Shown here: positions 22,103-30,455 of the stretch, in pieces
Layout: each line of letters begins with the position of its first letter
Numbering within the stretch: the stretch's first letter is position 1
DNA from: Myxococcus llanfairpwllgwyngyllgogerychwyrndrobwllllantysiliogogogochensis
GTDB lineage: Bacteria > Myxococcota > Myxococcia > Myxococcales > Myxococcaceae
Length of the DNA: 37,420 bases
NCBI RefSeq assembly: GCF_006636215.1
Contig: NZ_VIFM01000096.1
Coordinates: 1 to 37,420 of the forward strand
Direction: 5' to 3'
Made by a program: the position numbers and the translations under genes
The notes under the pieces: model-generated
The model's input: only the letters and a program-made list of their open reading frames with translations
Told to the model about the DNA's origin: nothing
The model's database searches: none

Positions 22103-23350
22103 CTAGAAGAGCAGCCGCGTCGGGTGCTCGAGCAGGCCGCGCAGCTCCCGCAGGAACTCCGCGCCGATGGCACCGTCGATGATGCGGTGGTCGCACGACA
22201 GCGTCGCCGTCATCATCTTGCGAATCACCATCTGCCCGTCCCGCGCCACCACCTTGTCCGCCACCGCGCCCACCGCGAGGATGGACGCCTGCGGCGGGTT
22301 GATGATGGCGACGAACTGGTCGATGCCGTACATGCCCAGGTTGCTCACGGTGATGGAGCCGCCCGTGTACTCCTCGGGCTTGAGGGCGCGCTTGCGGGCG
22401 CGCTCCGCCAGCTCACGCACCTCCGTGGAGATCGCCTGGAGCCCCTTGGTGTCCGCGTCGCGGATGACAGGCGTGATGAGCCCCTGCTCCAGCGCCACGG
22501 CGATACCCACGTCCACCGAGCCATGGTGGACCACCTGGTCCCCCTGGAGCGAGACGTTGATCTTCGGGTAGCGGCGCACGGCCATCGCCACGGCCTTCAC
22601 GATGAGGTCGTTGACGGAGACCTTGAGCTCCATCGCCTTCGCCTCCTCGCGCACCTTCACCGCGGCATCCATCTCCACCTCGAGGGTGAGATAGAAGTGC
22701 GGCACGCCGGGCTTCACCTCCGTCATCCGCTGCGCGATGACCTTGCGCATGGACGACAGCGGCTCGGACCGCGCCTCGGGCCGGGCCACCGTCGCCGCGG
22801 TCGGAGCCTTGCGCGCGACGGGCGCCGAGGGAGCGGCCGCCGGAGCCTTCACGCCCCGAGCCAGCGCCTCCTCGATGTCGCGCTTCACCACGCGACCCGA
22901 CGGGCCGGAGCCCTGCACCTGGGCGATGTCCAGACCCCGGTCCTTGGCGATCTTCTTCGCCAGCGGGCTGGCCCGGACGCGTCGTCCCCCGGAGGCCACC
23001 GGTGCCGACGCGGCAGACGTGGCCTGTGCGGCGGGTGCTGGGGGCTTGGGCGCGGCGGCCTCGACGGGCTTCGGCGCGGCGGCCGGAGTCGGAGCAGCGG
23101 CGGCCTTGCCACCCTTGGGCGTGAGGTAGGCGATGGGCGAGCCGACGGGCGCCGACTGGTTCTCCCCGACGACGATCTCCGCCAGCGTCCCGTCGTCGTA
23201 GGCTTCGATTTCGAGGTTGGACTTGTCCGTCTCCAGCTCGGCGAGCGCCTCGCCGGAGGTGACCTTGTCCCCCACCTTCTTCAGCCACTTGACGATCTTC
23301 CCCTCCGTCATCGTCGGGGAGAGGCTCGGCATTTGAATGGGCGTGGCCAT
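22103..23350 (-). CDS. pdhC: Pyruvate dehydrogenase E2, dihydrolipoamide acetyltransferase
   Basis: A 415-aa E2 core subunit that moves the acetyl group from lipoate to CoA. The lipoyl domain (1-80) has the lipoylated Lys43 in ETDKSNLE. An Ala/Pro-rich swinging linker follows, then the peripheral-subunit-binding domain (about 124-163: VRASPLAKKIAKDRGLD, GSGPSGRVVKRDI). After a second linker, the catalytic domain runs from about 190 to the end with the active-site SCDHRIIDGA (His388, Asp392). One lipoyl domain only, as in many bacteria with heterotetrameric E1. It is the last gene of the operon, five bases after pdhB. The substrate is assigned as pyruvate from the operon and E1 sequence; a branched-chain or acetoin dehydrogenase is less likely. 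Confidence 0.95.
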   Translation of the reverse strand: MATPIQMPSLSPTMTEGKIVKWLKKVGDKVTSGEALAELETDKSNLEIEAYDDGTLAEIVVGENQSAPVGSPIAYLTPKGGKAAAAPTPAAAPKPVEAAAPKPPAPAAQATSAASAPVASGGRRVRASPLAKKIAKDRGLDIAQVQGSGPSGRVVKRDIEEALARGVKAPAAAPSAPVARKAPTAATVARPEARSEPLSSMRKVIAQRMTEVKPGVPHFYLTLEVEMDAAVKVREEAKAMELKVSVNDLIVKAVAMAVRRYPKINVSLQGDQVVHHGSVDVGIAVALEQGLITPVIRDADTKGLQAISTEVRELAERARKRALKPEEYTGGSITVSNLGMYGIDQFVAIINPPQASILAVGAVADKVVARDGQMVIRKMMTATLSCDHRIIDGAIGAEFLRELRGLLEHPTRLLF

Positions 23351-23355
23351 ACGGG

Positions 23356-24342
23356 TCAGGCTCCCTGGCGGTACAACACCTTCTTCACGGCCGCGATGAT
23401 CTTGGGCGCGTCCGGCTGGGTCGCGTTCTCCAGGTTCGCCGCATAGGACATGTTCACATCGAGCCCCGTCACGCGCTCCACCGGCGCGTCCAGCTCGTCG
23501 AACGCCTTGGACTGGATGATGTCCACCACGGAAGCGCCGATACCCGCCAGCGCCCAGCCCTCCTCGACGATGACGGCGCGGTTCGTCTTGCGCACGCTCG
23601 CCAGGATGGCCTCCTCATCCAGGGGCCGCAGCGTGCGCAGGTCCAGGACCTCCACGCTGATGCCCTCCTTCGCCAACTCCTCGGCCGCCTGCATGCAGAA
23701 GTAATACATGCGGCTCCAGGTGATGACGGTGACGTCCGTCCCCTCGCGCTTCACGTCCGCCTTGCCCAGCGGCACGACGTGCTCGCCCTCGGGCACCTCG
23801 CCCTTGAGCGCGTAGAGCCGCTCGCCCTCGAACATGATGACGGGGTTCTCGTCGCGGATGGCCGCCTTGAGCATCCCCTTGGCGTCCGCGGGCGTCGCGG
23901 GCGCAATCACCTTCAGGCCCGGGAAGTGCGCGTAGTTGGACTCCAGCGCCTGGCTGTGCTGGCTGGACAGCCGGCCACCGGCGCCGCCCGGTCCCCGGAA
24001 GACGATGGGGCAGCGCAGCTGACCGCCGGACATGTGGCGCAGCTTGGCCGCGTTGTTGACGATCTGGTCCATCGCGAGAATCGCGAAGTTCCAGGTCATC
24101 ATCTCCACCACCGGACGCAGGCCCACCATGGCCGCGCCCACGCTCATGCCGCCGAAGCCCAGCTCGGAGATGGGCGCGTCGATGATGCGCGCGCTCCCGA
24201 ACTTGTCCAGCAGCCCCTGCGACACCTTGAAGGCGCCGTTGTAGCGACCCACTTCCTCGCCAATCAGGAAGACGTTGGCGTCGCGCTCCATCTCCTCGGC
24301 GAGCGCCTGGTTCAGGGCCTCGCGGTACATCAACTCGGGCAT
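23356..24342 (-). CDS. pdhB: Pyruvate dehydrogenase E1 component, beta subunit
   Basis: A 328-aa E1-beta. It begins MYREALNQALAEEMERD, with the thiamine-diphosphate-contacting GEEVGRYNGAFKVS, then DAPISELGFGGMSVGAAMVGL and PVVEMMTWNFAILAMDQIVNNAAK. The active-site region has FRGPGGAGG and QHSQALESNYAHFPGLKV. The C-terminal transketolase domain has EVLDLRTLRPLDEEAI and a segment VIVEEGWALAGIGA. It pairs with E1-alpha as an alpha2beta2 enzyme that decarboxylates pyruvate and acetylates the lipoyl group of E2. GGAG precedes the ATG. The gene sits between pdhA (53 bases upstream) and pdhC (five bases downstream). Confidence 0.96.
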   Translation of the reverse strand: MPELMYREALNQALAEEMERDANVFLIGEEVGRYNGAFKVSQGLLDKFGSARIIDAPISELGFGGMSVGAAMVGLRPVVEMMTWNFAILAMDQIVNNAAKLRHMSGGQLRCPIVFRGPGGAGGRLSSQHSQALESNYAHFPGLKVIAPATPADAKGMLKAAIRDENPVIMFEGERLYALKGEVPEGEHVVPLGKADVKREGTDVTVITWSRMYYFCMQAAEELAKEGISVEVLDLRTLRPLDEEAILASVRKTNRAVIVEEGWALAGIGASVVDIIQSKAFDELDAPVERVTGLDVNMSYAANLENATQPDAPKIIAAVKKVLYRQGA

Positions 24343-24395
24343 CGTCGGCTCCGACTCGAAATCAAAAAGGTTGGTTTGGTCAGGGGGCGGGGGGA

Positions 24396-25535
24396 CTAGC
24401 GGGTCAGGCCCGCCTTCTTGTCCGCAAGCTCCGCCTGCTCACGCGGCTCCAGGTCCCATGTCACCTTCAGCTCCTGGCCGCTCGGGTACGACGGCCAGTT
24501 CGTCACCTTCGTGCCCAGCACCCGCTCACGGGGACGCACGTCCGGCTCACCCGGCTCGACGATGGTGTCGCGCCACAGCTCTTCCAGGCTCGGCTCCGGA
24601 GACTCGTCCGCGAACTTCACCGCGGCGTCCACCTGCGCCTTCACCTCTTCTTCGATTCGCTCGAAGTCCGCGTCCGCGCCCAGGCCGTTCTTGATGGCGT
24701 AGTCGCGCAGCTTGGGGATGGGGTCGCCCTTGCGCTCCTCCTCCACCTCCTGCTTGGAGCGGTAGGTCGCCGGGTCCGCCATGGAGTGGCCACGGAAGCG
24801 GTACGTGTTCGCCTCCAGCAGCACGGGGCCCTTGCCCGCGCGGCACCACGCGGCCGCGTCCTTCACGGCCTCGTACATCTTCAGCACGTCCATGCCGTCC
24901 ACCGGCTCGCCGCGCATGTCGTAGGCGGCGGCGCGCTTGTAGATCTCCGGCACCGCCGACGTGCGGGAGATGGCCGTGCCCATGCCGTAGCGGTTGTTCT
25001 CGCAGATGTAGATGACCGGCAGCTTCCACTTCGACGCCATGTTGAACGTCTCGTGGAGCGCGCCCTGGTTGGCCGCCGCGTCGCCGAAGTAGCAGACCGT
25101 CACGCGGTCCTCGTTGCGATAGCGGCTGGCGAAGGCCATGCCGGCCGCCAGCGGAATCTGCCCGCCGACGATGCCGTAGCCCCCGTAGAACTGGTGCTCG
25201 ATGTCGAAGATGTGCATCGAGCCGCCCTTGCCCTTGCTGTAGCCGGTGCCCCGGCCGAACAGCTCCGCCATCACCATGCCCGCGTCGCTGCCGCGCGCCA
25301 GGGGCTGGCCGTGGTCGCGGTACGCGCTGAGCATGTAATCTTCCTTCCGGATGGCTTCGATGGGGCCCACCGCCACGGCTTCCTGGCCAATGTACAGATG
25401 GCAGAAGCCGGCGATCTTCCCCAGCGTGTACTGCTGGCCCGCGCGCTCCTCGAAACGGCGGATGAGGTACATCTTCCGGTACATCGTCAACAGCAAGTCT
25501 TTCGAGTACGGGCTGGCCACCGCGGGTGCCTCCAT
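24396..25535 (-). CDS. pdhA: Pyruvate dehydrogenase E1 component, alpha subunit
   Basis: A 379-aa E1-alpha with a strong GAGGAGGGG before ATG 25535. It has MYLIRRFEERAGQQYTLGKI, then HLYIGQEAVAVG, YRDHGQPLARG and KGKGGSMHIFD. The thiamine-diphosphate and Mg2+ motif starts at GDAAANQGALHETFN and ends at ICENNRYGMGT. The phosphorylation-loop region reads YRFRGHSMADPATYRSK. The C-terminus has about 35 extra residues beyond the common end, rich in charge and of no recognised role. It is the first gene of the pdhA-pdhB-pdhC operon. A separate E3 gene is not in the window. The sequence is of the alpha2beta2 type, unlike the single-chain AceE of enterics. Confidence 0.96.
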   Translation of the reverse strand: MEAPAVASPYSKDLLLTMYRKMYLIRRFEERAGQQYTLGKIAGFCHLYIGQEAVAVGPIEAIRKEDYMLSAYRDHGQPLARGSDAGMVMAELFGRGTGYSKGKGGSMHIFDIEHQFYGGYGIVGGQIPLAAGMAFASRYRNEDRVTVCYFGDAAANQGALHETFNMASKWKLPVIYICENNRYGMGTAISRTSAVPEIYKRAAAYDMRGEPVDGMDVLKMYEAVKDAAAWCRAGKGPVLLEANTYRFRGHSMADPATYRSKQEVEEERKGDPIPKLRDYAIKNGLGADADFERIEEEVKAQVDAAVKFADESPEPSLEELWRDTIVEPGEPDVRPRERVLGTKVTNWPSYPSGQELKVTWDLEPREQAELADKKAGLTR

Positions 25536-25577
25536 GCTGTCCGCCCCTCCTCACCCGGGGCGGCAAACGCCGTGCGC

Positions 25578-25605
25578 CTCATAGCGCGCGGCAGGGGGAC
25601 TTCAA
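25578..25605 (-). promoter_or_regulatory. Candidate sigma-70-type promoter of the pdh operon
   Basis: On the minus strand, TTGAAG (25605-25600) and TATGAG (25583-25578) are separated by 16 bases, each matching four of six consensus positions. Transcription would start near 25571, about 35 bases before the pdhA ATG. The boxes are imperfect, so this is only a candidate. Confidence 0.4.
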
Positions 25606-25653
25606 AGCCTTTCAAACCCCTCAGGGCCGCACCTGTGTTCCAGGCGCGGTGCG

Positions 25654-26400
25654 TCAGGAAACGAGGGTGAAATGCGGGACGCTGATGATGCCGTCCAACA
25701 GCGTCACCGGTCGACCGGAATGATCCGTGGCCAGGTGAATCACGGTGGCCTCGGGGAAGCGCACCCGGTAGTCGTTGGCGTGGGTGGGCTCGTTGTCGAA
25801 GGCGGCCACCACGGTGCCCAGCCGACCCAGCCTCGCGTGCGCCTCTCGCTTGAACGCGTCGTCGTCCTCGCGCAGCGTGGGCTTCATCAAGAGCAGCACC
25901 CGCGCGTCGTCCGGCACCGCCATGCCGTGGCGCCGCATGCAGGCGACGGAGCCCTCGCGCATGCCCTCGTGGCGCCCGGTGACGTAGACGAGCCGCGCGC
26001 CCGTCGCCACCACGGCGTGGGTGAAGGCCGCCGCGCCGTCGATGGCCTCGTCCACCTCGCAGTACTCGCTGGTGAAGAAGCGCTCGCCCCAGAAGCGGCG
26101 GGCCTCCGGGAAGTGGGCCTGCACCTGGGCTTCCTCCAGGCCACAGGCACGCATCGCGTCACGCATGTCCCAGCCGGAGGTCCAGTGCTCGGGGCCGCAG
26201 GCGGCGAGGCTCGCCACGGCCTGGGCCTCGCCATATTCCCGGAGGATGCGGGCCTGCCGGTGCCGGTTGTCGAGCAGGGTGGAGTCCAGGTCGAACGCCA
26301 GCACCGCCCGCTCGCCGAGGGAGCGGGCCCGAGCCAGAATGGCGTTCAGGCTGTCGCGCCAGTCGTCGCGGATGCGCTTCTTGAAGTCTTCGTGGGCCAT
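25654..26400 (-). CDS. HAD-superfamily hydrolase
   Basis: A 248-aa soluble protein with HAD motif I in VLAFDLDSTLLDNRH (Asp37 and Asp39). A helical cap with Trp-rich segments (HWTSGWDMRD, RRFWGERFF) follows, then motif II in LVYVTGRHEGM and a motif III lysine in the LLLMKPTL region or the later FKREAHARL. An acidic motif IV-like FDNEPTHANDY is near residue 205. The DSTLLDN and VTGR pattern resembles class B acid phosphatase-like and related HAD enzymes, but there is no signal peptide, so it is probably cytoplasmic. The substrate is unknown. It lies upstream of pdhA on the same strand with a 118-base gap holding a candidate promoter, so it is likely a separate unit. Confidence 0.85.
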   Translation of the reverse strand: MAHEDFKKRIRDDWRDSLNAILARARSLGERAVLAFDLDSTLLDNRHRQARILREYGEAQAVASLAACGPEHWTSGWDMRDAMRACGLEEAQVQAHFPEARRFWGERFFTSEYCEVDEAIDGAAAFTHAVVATGARLVYVTGRHEGMREGSVACMRRHGMAVPDDARVLLLMKPTLREDDDAFKREAHARLGRLGTVVAAFDNEPTHANDYRVRFPEATVIHLATDHSGRPVTLLDGIISVPHFTLVS

Positions 26401-26455
26401 GGGCGCGGCGAAGACTACCCGCGCGCGCCCGCCCGTGCCGCCGAAACCGCCCGTG

Positions 26456-28015
26456 TCAGGCGGCTGACTGCCATGGCATGGGGCCAGGGGGCGCGCCCGG
26501 CGCCGTGTCCGCGAAGCGCAGCATGCGCTGGATGCCGTTGCGGTCCAGCACCAGCCGCACCAGCTGCGTGCTCTCCTGGCGGCGGTCCGTCTCCTCCTCC
26601 TCCACCGTGAAGCGGAACACCACGTCCACGGGGTAGCGCTTGGCGCCCCGGATGTGCCCCACCGACAGGTCCGCCAGGTCCACGTACTCCAGCGCCAGCT
26701 CCGGCTCGTCCATGTCCCGCAGGAAGCGCTCCACGTTGAGCCGGAGGATGTCCGTGACGCCCGACAGGCCCCGGTCCGAGCGCGGCAGGAGGCGCGCGTC
26801 CAGGATGATGTGCTTGCGGTAGCGGATGACCGTCTCCGTCAGCTCGCCCTGGGACACGGTGAGGAAGTCGTCCTGGTGCCGCAGCGCCGCCACCGAGTCC
26901 GGCACCTTGGGTCCGTAGTCCACGCGCTCCTCGCACCTGCCGATGGTGCGCCCCGTCACCGGGTCCACCAGGTCCGCGGTGCGGTCCGACAGGTGCGTGG
27001 CCGCCACGCGGCTCGACAGCCGCCGCAGGCCCTCCTTGATGCGGTCCTTCATCATGTAGCCGACCACGGCGATGAGGAAGAAGTTGAGGCTCACCTGGGT
27101 GAAGCGGATCTGCGCCCACAGCGCCACCGCCGTGGCGAACGCCATCGCGATGCCCGCCGCCAGCGCGAACAGCACCTCTTCCCACCCCTGCCGCTTCTGC
27201 AGCCGGCGCGAGGACAGGAAGAGCACGTTCATGCAGAATTTCTTCAGCATGCCCAGCCGCTGGATGTACTCCTCGTTGTCGCCCGTGGGGCTCAGCACGC
27301 TGCGCAGCCGGTGCTCCTTGCGGTAGGACTCCTCGCGCAGCACCGCCTCCATCAGCCCCTTGCGCAGCCCCAGCCACGGCTCTCCGCGCGGCAGCGACTT
27401 CATGTCCGCCACCGAGCGCCGGAAGCCGTTCTCCACCAACAGGCTCACGTACTCGTCCACCAGCCGCAGCGACGCGCGGGAGCGCTCCTGCAGGCGCAGC
27501 TCCCCCACCGAGCGCAGCCACTGACGGAAGCGCGCCAGCACCTGCGTCACCCCCGCCTGCATCGCCACGACTTCCGACTCCAGCGTCGCGCACGCGTCGG
27601 TGGGCAGCGCCACTGGCCCCTCGCAGCGGGACTCCACGCCCGTGGCGAAGCGGCGCAGGGCCCCGCGCAGCACGCACGACAGGAGCTTCGCCTGGTAGAC
27701 GACGTCCCGCTCCGAGCCCAACCCCGTGCGCAGCCACGCCTCCAGCCGCACCAGCGGCGAGGTGTCCGACGAGAGCAGTTCCTGAACCGCCATCACCGGC
27801 GTCTTGAAGCGCACGTAGTTGTGGATGTCCGCGTAGAAGTCCGCGCGGGGGTACGTCTCCTGGTCGATGTTCAAGCTGCCAGGGAGGAACAGATGCGCCT
27901 CCACGAGGTAGCGCGTCTCGTCCACGCCCGAGGGCTGGTACTCGAGCTTGATCTCGAACTGCTTCCGGTCGTGAACCTCGAAGCGGCTATGGAGCGGTGC
28001 GGGTGCCTGGGACAC
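26456..28015 (-). CDS. Large two-TM protein of unknown function
   Basis: A 519-aa protein starting at GTG 28015. It opens with a 120-residue part containing FEIKLEYQPSGVDETRYLVE and a YPRADFYADIHNYVRFKTP segment. A helical, charged region with ERSRASLRLVDEYVSLLVE follows, then a hydrophobic pair (about 278-320: EEVLFALAAGIAMAFATAVAL and SLNFFLIAVVGYMMKDRI). A 180-residue C-terminal domain has VIRYRKHIILDARLLPRSD, LRLNVERFL and VDVVFRFTVEEEE. There is no signal peptide, so both large domains are predicted cytoplasmic with a hairpin in the inner membrane. I do not recognise the family. It lies downstream of the MFS transporter gene behind a strong hairpin, so it probably has its own promoter. 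Confidence 0.82.
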   Translation of the reverse strand: MSQAPAPLHSRFEVHDRKQFEIKLEYQPSGVDETRYLVEAHLFLPGSLNIDQETYPRADFYADIHNYVRFKTPVMAVQELLSSDTSPLVRLEAWLRTGLGSERDVVYQAKLLSCVLRGALRRFATGVESRCEGPVALPTDACATLESEVVAMQAGVTQVLARFRQWLRSVGELRLQERSRASLRLVDEYVSLLVENGFRRSVADMKSLPRGEPWLGLRKGLMEAVLREESYRKEHRLRSVLSPTGDNEEYIQRLGMLKKFCMNVLFLSSRRLQKRQGWEEVLFALAAGIAMAFATAVALWAQIRFTQVSLNFFLIAVVGYMMKDRIKEGLRRLSSRVAATHLSDRTADLVDPVTGRTIGRCEERVDYGPKVPDSVAALRHQDDFLTVSQGELTETVIRYRKHIILDARLLPRSDRGLSGVTDILRLNVERFLRDMDEPELALEYVDLADLSVGHIRGAKRYPVDVVFRFTVEEEETDRRQESTQLVRLVLDRNGIQRMLRFADTAPGAPPGPMPWQSAA

Positions 28016-28039
28016 ACCGCCACTCTACGTTACAACCCT

Positions 28040-28066
28040 GTCACGGGGGAGTGACGCCCCCGTGAC
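28040..28066 (-). terminator. Strong hairpin after the MFS transporter gene
   Basis: GTCACGGGGG (28040-28049) pairs perfectly over ten bases with CCCCCGTGAC (28057-28066) around a seven-base loop. On the minus strand it lies 21 bases after the MFS stop and before the two-TM gene. The following bases are only modestly T-rich. A smaller hairpin (CAGGGG 28080-28085 with CCCCTG 28092-28097) spans the MFS stop codon itself. Confidence 0.7.
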
Positions 28067-28087
28067 GTCCAGCGGTCCACAGGGGGC

Positions 28088-29551
28088 TCAGCCCCTGGTA
28101 CCAGTCTTGGGAGCTGCAACTGTCTGCGTGACAGCGGAAGCGCCCGAGGCGGGGGCGGCCTTGGACTGGGGCCGGGCGTTCCAGACCTTGGTGGCCAGCA
28201 GCAGTCCCGCGAAGGACAGGGGCAGCATGGCCAGGGGCCAGTTGCCCCAGTTGTGGGGGTCCTTGGCCACCTCCCCCGCCGGCAGGATGCGCCCGAGCAG
28301 CAACGACTGGAGCGCCGTGCCCGCATACACCGCGCCGTCGATGATGCCCACCGCGAGGCCCGCGTTCTTCTTGCCACCGAAGTCCATGCTGGCGGTGCCG
28401 GACAACATGCCGTGCACGCCGATGACACACAGGGACATGAAGATGACCGTCCACCCCAGCGCGGGGCTGCCCAGGAGGAACAGCGTGGCCACCGCGCCCA
28501 CGCTCATGCCCGCGTAGAGCACCGCGGAGACAGGACCCCGGCGCGAGTCGAACACGCGGTCGCTGATGACGCCGGCGAACATGCCGCCAGTGATGCCCGC
28601 CACGCAGAGCAGCATGCCCCAGTTGGCCGCGACGAAACCGTCGGCGATGCCCGTCGCCTTCGCGAACTTGGGGTACCACTGCATGATGGCGTTGCGCATG
28701 AAGCCGCTGCAGAACTCCACCATCAGGATGATGATGATGGTGCGGTTGGTGATCATCTTCTTGAAGACGGGCCACACGCCCAGGCCCGCCTGGGACTCTC
28801 CGCTGGATGCGTCCGCGGTGTCGAAGTCCGGGTGACCCGTGTGGCTGGGCGTGTCGCGGATGACGAAGTAGTCCACCACCACGAAGGCCGCGAGGATGGC
28901 CGCGGGCACGAAGAACACCCAGTACGTGGGCGCCGCCTTGGCGATGAAACGGCTCCAGTCGTAGGCGAAGTACACGCCCAGGGAGATGAGGATGCCGAAC
29001 ACGCCGCCCAGCTGGCCGCGCTCGCGCACGTGGAACCAGGACGCGTTCACCTTGACGATGGAGACCGCGCCAAAGCTCTGGAAGTACATGTTGACGGCGT
29101 AGAGGAACGACAGCGTCCCCACGATTCCACCCGGCGGCTGCCAGCCGTCCGTGAGCACCTTGTAGACGACGATGCCCATCAGCACGTTCGCCACGGACGA
29201 GCCCGCGGCCGACAGGAGAATCGTCTTCCGCCCGCCGAGCCGGTCCGTCAGCGGACCGTTGAGCAGGAAGGCGCAGCCGTACACGAGCGTGCCCCAGAAG
29301 AAGATGGTGCCGAAGTCCGCGTTGGACGTGTGGCCCTTCATCGCGCTGGTGGCTTCGTTGAGGTTGTAGCGCCCCATGTAGAGGAACGCGTACGTCATCC
29401 CCAGTGGGAACCAGTTGAAGAAGCGGCGGCGGCGGAACGCGTCCGTGTGACCCAACTCCACCTTGGGCAGGCGGGCCAGCACGAGCGAGATGGCCCCCAG
29501 CAGGATGAGAATGGGCAACAGGTTGGCCAGCCACGGGGGCAGCGACGACAT
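28088..29551 (-). CDS. MFS transporter of the GlpT/UhpT-like (organophosphate:phosphate antiporter) type
   Basis: A 487-aa inner-membrane protein with about 12 TM helices plus an extra N-terminal helix (PPWLANLLPILILLGAISL). After it comes RRRRFFNWFPLGMTYAFLYM then GRYNLNEA, which matches the start of GlpT-type transporters, including the arginine of the substrate site. The MFS loop motif reads GPLTDRLGGRKTIL, and the second half has FAGVISDRVFDSRRGP. The mid-loop is hydrophilic and Ser/Asp-rich. The family exchanges glycerol-3-phosphate or sugar phosphates for phosphate; the substrate here is not fixed by sequence reading. A Nudix hydrolase gene lies upstream on the same strand, 82 bases away. 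The C-terminus is an Ala/Pro-rich tail. Confidence 0.88.
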   Translation of the reverse strand: MSSLPPWLANLLPILILLGAISLVLARLPKVELGHTDAFRRRRFFNWFPLGMTYAFLYMGRYNLNEATSAMKGHTSNADFGTIFFWGTLVYGCAFLLNGPLTDRLGGRKTILLSAAGSSVANVLMGIVVYKVLTDGWQPPGGIVGTLSFLYAVNMYFQSFGAVSIVKVNASWFHVRERGQLGGVFGILISLGVYFAYDWSRFIAKAAPTYWVFFVPAAILAAFVVVDYFVIRDTPSHTGHPDFDTADASSGESQAGLGVWPVFKKMITNRTIIIILMVEFCSGFMRNAIMQWYPKFAKATGIADGFVAANWGMLLCVAGITGGMFAGVISDRVFDSRRGPVSAVLYAGMSVGAVATLFLLGSPALGWTVIFMSLCVIGVHGMLSGTASMDFGGKKNAGLAVGIIDGAVYAGTALQSLLLGRILPAGEVAKDPHNWGNWPLAMLPLSFAGLLLATKVWNARPQSKAAPASGASAVTQTVAAPKTGTRG

Positions 29552-29633
29552 GCAGCGACCTCGTCAGTGGAGTGCGGAAACGCCGCGCACCCTACCCTGG
29601 CACGCGGCCCGCGAGAAACCCCACGGACATGTC

Positions 29634-30314
29634 TCAGCCCAGTCGGGCGAGCAGCCTCGTCAGCGACACCTCCGTCTTCGCATCCGGGATGTCACCGCGC
29701 CGGCACGCGTCGAGGACCTCCTGGAGCGTCCGCCACTGAAGCAGCGTCCCCTCTTCCAGGGGCGACCCATCCCCCTCCGGCTCCTCCTGCTTCACGTCCG
29801 TGACGTCCACCGCCGAGGGGAACACCTTCTCCGAGAGGATGCCCGGCGCCAGGAAGAACGAGCCCCCCAGCAACTGGATGTCCTCGGGGCGCACCGCGTA
29901 GCCCGCCTCCTCGCGGACTTCTTCGGCCGCGCGGCGCCGCAGGCCCTCCTCGCCCTTGTCCTCCGGCTCCAGCAACCCCGCGACGATCTCCTCCACCCGC
30001 AGGTAGCCCGCACCGGGGTCCGGCACCGTCATCGCGTCCCGCTGATCCTTCCGGAAGTATGCCGCGGGCCTCAGGTTCATCCGCGTCAACACCTCCAGTC
30101 CCGCCGCACCGCGTCGATAAACGAGCACCGACACCGCATCGAGTCGGGGCCTGTCCACCACGTCCACCCGGTAGACTGGCGAGGAAGAGCCGTCCGCGCG
30201 TCGATTGCGACACCGCAGGCGCTTCACTCGGAGGAAACCCTCGTCGCAGCGCGCCGTGGCCGAGAAATCCTCGATGATCTCGATGTCAGTCACACTGGAA
30301 TGGCTCTGCCGCAT
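29634..30314 (-). CDS. Nudix hydrolase
   Basis: The frame opens at 30368, but ATG 30314 with AGGAG upstream is preferred (226 aa). The Nudix box reads from GLLEPEDKGEEGL to AAEEVREEAGY (about residues 116-142). It keeps G, E, EE and G positions, but the arginine before the first box glutamate is replaced by glutamate. Flanking parts fit a Nudix fold: VYRVDVVDRPRLDAVSVLVY before it, and LGGSFFLAPGILSEKVFPSAVDV after it, which recalls ADP-sugar pyrophosphatases. Family enzymes hydrolyse nucleoside diphosphates linked to another group. It is divergent from the 5'-nucleotidase-like gene at 30456, an intriguing nucleotide-related pairing, though no shared regulation is shown. Confidence 0.88.
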   Translation of the reverse strand: MRQSHSSVTDIEIIEDFSATARCDEGFLRVKRLRCRNRRADGSSSPVYRVDVVDRPRLDAVSVLVYRRGAAGLEVLTRMNLRPAAYFRKDQRDAMTVPDPGAGYLRVEEIVAGLLEPEDKGEEGLRRRAAEEVREEAGYAVRPEDIQLLGGSFFLAPGILSEKVFPSAVDVTDVKQEEPEGDGSPLEEGTLLQWRTLQEVLDACRRGDIPDAKTEVSLTRLLARLG

Positions 30315-30455
30315 GTCTGCCTGCTCTCCTGGAGTTGAACGGTCAAGGTGTGCGAGTAGGAATGCCATGGCGGCGTAGCTTGCCCGCCCGTGTCCGATAC
30401 CGTACCTTGCGCGCGCTTTACTCCCGACGTCCTACCGAAACACGGATTCTTCCTG

